This document shows, piece by piece, positions 61,397 to 64,000 of a stretch of 64,000 bases of DNA (position 1 is the first letter of the stretch; every line of letters starts with the position of its first letter). Under the pieces are notes generated by a model. It was not told where the DNA came from. It saw only the letters and a program-made list of their open reading frames with translations, and ran no database searches. The position numbers and the translations under genes were made by a program. Origin of the DNA: Enterobacteriaceae bacterium (GTDB taxonomy: Bacteria; Pseudomonadota; Gammaproteobacteria; Enterobacterales; Enterobacteriaceae); contig CABIZV010000004.1 of assembly GCA_902363335.1 (NCBI GenBank), forward strand, positions 248,001 to 312,000. The letters are read 5' to 3'.

Positions 61397-61438
61397 ATGA
61401 AATATGCTGATGCTAAGATTGTTATCAGCATATTTCAT
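61397..61438. terminator. Perfect 15-bp inverted repeat between convergent genes
   Basis: ATGAAATATGCTGAT (61397-61411) and ATCAGCATATTTCAT (61424-61438), 12-nt loop. No T-run after it on the plus strand, and only TTTTTTC before it on that strand. It lies between the small membrane gene and iap, so a bidirectional (possibly Rho-assisted) end is the simplest reading. Confidence 0.6.
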
Positions 61439-61505
61439 TCCTGCAAGGTCTCACTACTGTTTCTTAAACGCTCCAGATTCACTATCCGGCCTGATTGTAT
61501 TCCAT

Positions 61506-62561
61506 CTATTTTAAGGACGTTTTCTTCTCCGCCTTCGCTAACTCCAGCACCAATGGCATCATCACGCGCACTACCTCGCGACCACGGCGTTCAATTCGCC
61601 CCGGCAGCGCTTTATCAAGATACTGCTGATTATCGAGATGGGCATTGTGCCAACTGGTGCCGTCCGGGAAACTTGCCGTTTTAGCACGCTGCTGGAAGCC
61701 GTCTTTTTTGCCCAGTGACCAGTTTGTGGCTTCCACTGAAAGCACGGGGATCCCGGCTTTATCAAAAACCTCCGCATCGTTGCAGCAGCCCGTCCCTTGT
61801 GGGTATTGAGGATTAAGCCCAGGGTTGGTCGCTGCGGCAATCCCCCGGCTGTGGGCGAGGGTCAGCGCGCGGTCGCGTGTGAGCTTACGCACCGAGGCTG
61901 GCGTTTTAACGCCGCTGTTGAAATAGAGTTTGTCGCCGACGACCAGGTTATCCAGGTTAATCACCAGCAGCGTGTTTTTCTGCTCGGCGCTGCTCATGCG
62001 TTTAAGCAGATTCTCCGCGCCAAGTTTGCCTTCTTCTTCACCGCTGGTGGCGATAAAACGAATACCATACTGGGTCGGGATATTTTTAAAGCGCTCCGCC
62101 AGCTCCAGCATGACGCCAAGCCCCATCGCGTTATCATCAATGCCCTGAAGCGTCAGGCCGCCGAGATTTTTCTCCACGTCGCTATCGCTATGGGGCGCGT
62201 AGGTATCGAGATGCGCCATGATAATAATCTGCTGGCTGGACTTGCCTTCATGCGCCGCAATCACGGTGCTGCCCAGCACATTATGCCAGTTTTGACGGTT
62301 ATCTTTGGTGGTGTAGATATAACGGCTGCTAAAGGTGCGGATATCACTTTGATAGCCCATCTGCGAAAATTGCTGGCGAATATAGTCAGCAGAGAGCATT
62401 TCAGCCGGTGTCCCGGTAATGCGTCCTGGGAAATAGGTGGCGATATAACGCGCTTGAGTGTTGGCGATGGTTCCCAGTGAAGCGGTGGCTGCGTGTGCCG
62501 GGAGGGAGATACAAACGCCGAGCGCCAGGGCTGTCATGCAGCGGCGCAGTGCCCAGAACAT
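61506..62561 (-). CDS. iap: Alkaline phosphatase isozyme conversion aminopeptidase Iap
   Basis: Periplasmic M28 zinc aminopeptidase that trims the N-terminus of alkaline phosphatase in E. coli. It has 351 residues (345 in E. coli). Signal peptide about 1-24 (ALALGVCISLPAHA). Zinc-site motifs MAHLDTYAPHSD, GIDDNAMGLGVMLE and TSGEEEGKLGAE, and a CC pair in GTGCCNDAEVFD. In E. coli K-12 it flanks the type I-E CRISPR-Cas locus; no such locus is present here. Confidence 0.95.
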   Translation of the reverse strand: MFWALRRCMTALALGVCISLPAHAATASLGTIANTQARYIATYFPGRITGTPAEMLSADYIRQQFSQMGYQSDIRTFSSRYIYTTKDNRQNWHNVLGSTVIAAHEGKSSQQIIIMAHLDTYAPHSDSDVEKNLGGLTLQGIDDNAMGLGVMLELAERFKNIPTQYGIRFIATSGEEEGKLGAENLLKRMSSAEQKNTLLVINLDNLVVGDKLYFNSGVKTPASVRKLTRDRALTLAHSRGIAAATNPGLNPQYPQGTGCCNDAEVFDKAGIPVLSVEATNWSLGKKDGFQQRAKTASFPDGTSWHNAHLDNQQYLDKALPGRIERRGREVVRVMMPLVLELAKAEKKTSLK

Positions 62562-62890
62562 AGATATTCCTTACAACAGAGCAAAAAATTAGACGTGCCT
62601 AGTATGAAACTGTGATGTTGATTACACAATTTCAAATGCTCTTAAATCCCGGAAAAATAGCGCGTTAAGCACTTTTTGAACTTTGCTTTTTCAGCGCGTT
62701 ATTCCTTTGAGTAACAACTCATTCCTTTTAGTAATTTCATTTGCTCTAAGCCTCCCCCTATAGTCCCTGTATTGCTGATTGTTAGCGAGTTGTAGCACAA
62801 CGACCCGAACAACAAAGAGATACGTGCAGACGACGCTATCAAGCCCCAACACACAACAGACATGCAATAAATCAGGCTTAAGGAACGGTT
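62562..62890 (+). promoter_or_regulatory. cysD promoter region with tandem CysB-like repeats
   Basis: ATTCCTTTGAGTAAC (62701-62715) is repeated as ATTCCTTTTAGTAAT (62721-62735), exactly 20 bp (about two helix turns) apart. A -35/-10 pair TTTCAT (62735-62740) and TATAGT (62759-62764) with 18-bp spacing follows directly. The arrangement fits a CysB-activated promoter for cysDN, with a leader of about 120 nt. The upstream part is the iap promoter side. Confidence 0.7.
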
Positions 62891-63799
62891 ATGGACCAAA
62901 AACGACTTACTCACCTGCGGCAACTGGAGGCGGAAAGCATCCATATTATCCGTGAGGTGGCCGCCGAATTCTCTAATCCGGTGATGATGTACTCCATCGG
63001 TAAAGATTCCAGCGTCATGCTGCATCTGGCGCGCAAGGCGTTTTATCCAGGCACGTTGCCGTTCCCGCTGCTGCATGTTGATACCGGCTGGAAATTCCGT
63101 GAGATGTACGAGTTCCGCGACCGCACCGCCAAAGCCTACGGCTGTGAGCTGCTGGTACATAAAAACCCGGAAGGGGTGGCGATGGGGATCAATCCCTTCG
63201 AACACGGCAGTGCCAAGCACACGGATATTATGAAAACCGAAGGCCTGAAGCAGGCGCTGAATAAATACGGTTTTGATGCGGCATTCGGCGGTGCTCGCCG
63301 TGATGAAGAAAAATCCCGCGCCAAAGAACGTATCTACTCCTTCCGCGACCGCTTCCATCGCTGGGATCCGAAAAACCAGCGCCCGGAGCTGTGGCATAAC
63401 TACAACGGCCAGATTAACAAAGGTGAGAGCATCCGCGTCTTCCCGCTGTCGAACTGGACTGAGCTGGATATCTGGCAGTACATCTATCTGGAAAATATCG
63501 ACATTGTGCCACTGTATCTGGCCGCCGAGCGCCCGGTGCTGGAACGTGACGGTATGCTGATGATGATCGACGACGATCGTATCGATTTGCAGCCAGGAGA
63601 GGTTATCGAAAATCGTATGGTGCGCTTCCGTACTCTGGGATGCTGGCCGCTGACCGGTGCGGTAGAGTCCGACGCGCAGACGCTGCCGGAGATTATCGAA
63701 GAGATGCTGGTCTCCACCACCAGTGAACGTCAGGGGCGGATGATTGACCGCGACCAGGCCGGCTCCATGGAGCTTAAAAAACGTCAGGGTTATTTCTAA
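62891..63799 (+). CDS. cysD: Sulfate adenylyltransferase subunit 2 CysD
   Basis: Forms adenosine phosphosulfate from ATP and sulfate together with the GTPase CysN. It has 302 residues as in E. coli. PP-loop motif in MMYSIGKDSSVMLHL (about 35-49), HVDTGWKFREMYEFRD, and GGARRDEEKSRAKERI. Start ATG after AAGGAACGGTT. It is 9 bp before cysN. Confidence 0.97.
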   Translation: MDQKRLTHLRQLEAESIHIIREVAAEFSNPVMMYSIGKDSSVMLHLARKAFYPGTLPFPLLHVDTGWKFREMYEFRDRTAKAYGCELLVHKNPEGVAMGINPFEHGSAKHTDIMKTEGLKQALNKYGFDAAFGGARRDEEKSRAKERIYSFRDRFHRWDPKNQRPELWHNYNGQINKGESIRVFPLSNWTELDIWQYIYLENIDIVPLYLAAERPVLERDGMLMMIDDDRIDLQPGEVIENRMVRFRTLGCWPLTGAVESDAQTLPEIIEEMLVSTTSERQGRMIDRDQAGSMELKKRQGYF

Positions 63800-63808
63800 G
63801 GAGCCGCC

Positions 63809-64000
63809 ATGAACACCACTATTGCACAACAAATTGCCGATGAAGGCGGGGTTGAGGCGTATCTGCACGCCCAGCAGCACAAGAGCCTGCTGCGCTTTCT
63901 GACCTGCGGCAGCGTGGATGACGGCAAAAGTACGCTGATTGGTCGTCTGCTGCACGATACCCGCCAGATTTATGAAGATCAGCTTTCATCGCTGCACAAT
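63809..64000 (+). CDS. cysN: Sulfate adenylyltransferase subunit 1 CysN (5' part)
   Basis: GTPase subunit that drives sulfate activation by CysD. The first 64 codons are in the window; the gene runs off the right edge. ATG at 63809 after AAGGAGCCGCC. Translated start MNTTIAQQIADEGGVEAYL, then the G1 GTP-binding motif CGSVDDGKSTLIGRLLHD at about 33-50, as in translation-factor-type GTPases. Confidence 0.96.
   Translation, partial: MNTTIAQQIADEGGVEAYLHAQQHKSLLRFLTCGSVDDGKSTLIGRLLHDTRQIYEDQLSSLHN

Noticed and set aside
60594..62890. Possible CRISPR array or cas genes near iap
   Set aside because: I looked for regularly spaced ~28-bp repeats and cas-like proteins on both sides of iap and found none; the only repeat is one palindrome at 61397-61438.
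62699..63955. 418-codon minus-strand open frame over the cysD region
   Set aside because: Antisense to cysD and the start of cysN, which are both full family matches; no ribosome site and no recognisable domain.

Overview
The window is chromosomal DNA of a member of the Enterobacteriaceae. Nearly every gene has a recognisable Escherichia/Salmonella counterpart of the same length, and the order argA-amiC-tRNA(fMet) array-mltA-tcdA-csdEA-ygdI-gcvB-gcvA-ygdD-rlmM-xni-sdaBC-ppnN-queF-syd-csrB-yqcC-truC-yqcA-gudPXD-barA-rlmD-relA-mazG-pyrG-eno-queE-queD-cysJIH-iap-cysDN is the E. coli backbone read in reverse. It is neither E. coli nor Salmonella itself: a vitamin B12 operon sits between amiC and the initiator tRNA array, mazEF is missing between relA and mazG, and neither CRISPR-Cas (as in E. 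coli K-12) nor sopD (as in Salmonella) lies beside cysH. The genus cannot be fixed from the sequence alone.

Layout. 1-3160: repeat-rich end of argA, then argA and amiC, divergent around two ARG boxes. 3167-19597: cobalamin block: cobD and pduX (convergent), a cobalamin riboswitch, then one tightly overlapping 17-gene operon cbiABCDETFGHJKLMNQOP. It encodes anaerobic corrin-ring synthesis, a CbiMNQO cobalt importer and the amidases. cobUST, cobA and the pdu genes are not here. 19692-20151: four tandem initiator tRNA genes. 20362-33932: cell-wall and tRNA/rRNA modification genes, the Csd sulfur-transfer pair, the GcvA/GcvB regulatory pair, serine uptake and deamination, the nucleosidase PpnN and QueF. 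34002-36752: syd, the CsrB regulatory RNA, yqcC, truC, yqcA. 37220-42502: glucarate operon gudP-gudX-gudD with an added glycerate 2-kinase. 42648-53174: barA, rlmD, relA, mazG, pyrG, eno. 53410-64000: queE, a displaced agp, queD, and the sulfate-assimilation genes cysJIH and cysDN, separated by a small AT-rich accessory islet and iap.

How the parts work together. Several regulatory layers meet here: BarA (sensor kinase) and its output RNA CsrB, RelA (ppGpp synthetase) and PpnN (a ppGpp-binding nucleosidase), and GcvA with the divergent RNA GcvB. QueD, QueE and QueF are three consecutive-pathway enzymes for 7-deazaguanine tRNA modification. The cys genes cover sulfate activation and reduction to sulfide, and the cbi/cob/pduX genes cover cobyrinate synthesis plus the aminopropanol-phosphate side chain. 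Dispersed REP/BIME palindromes fill many intergenic gaps. I saw no transposase, integrase, phage gene or CRISPR array. The least explained parts are the cysH-iap islet (60600-61500), the structured gudD-kinase spacer, the terminator-like hairpin upstream of gudP, and the duplicated argA tail at the left edge.
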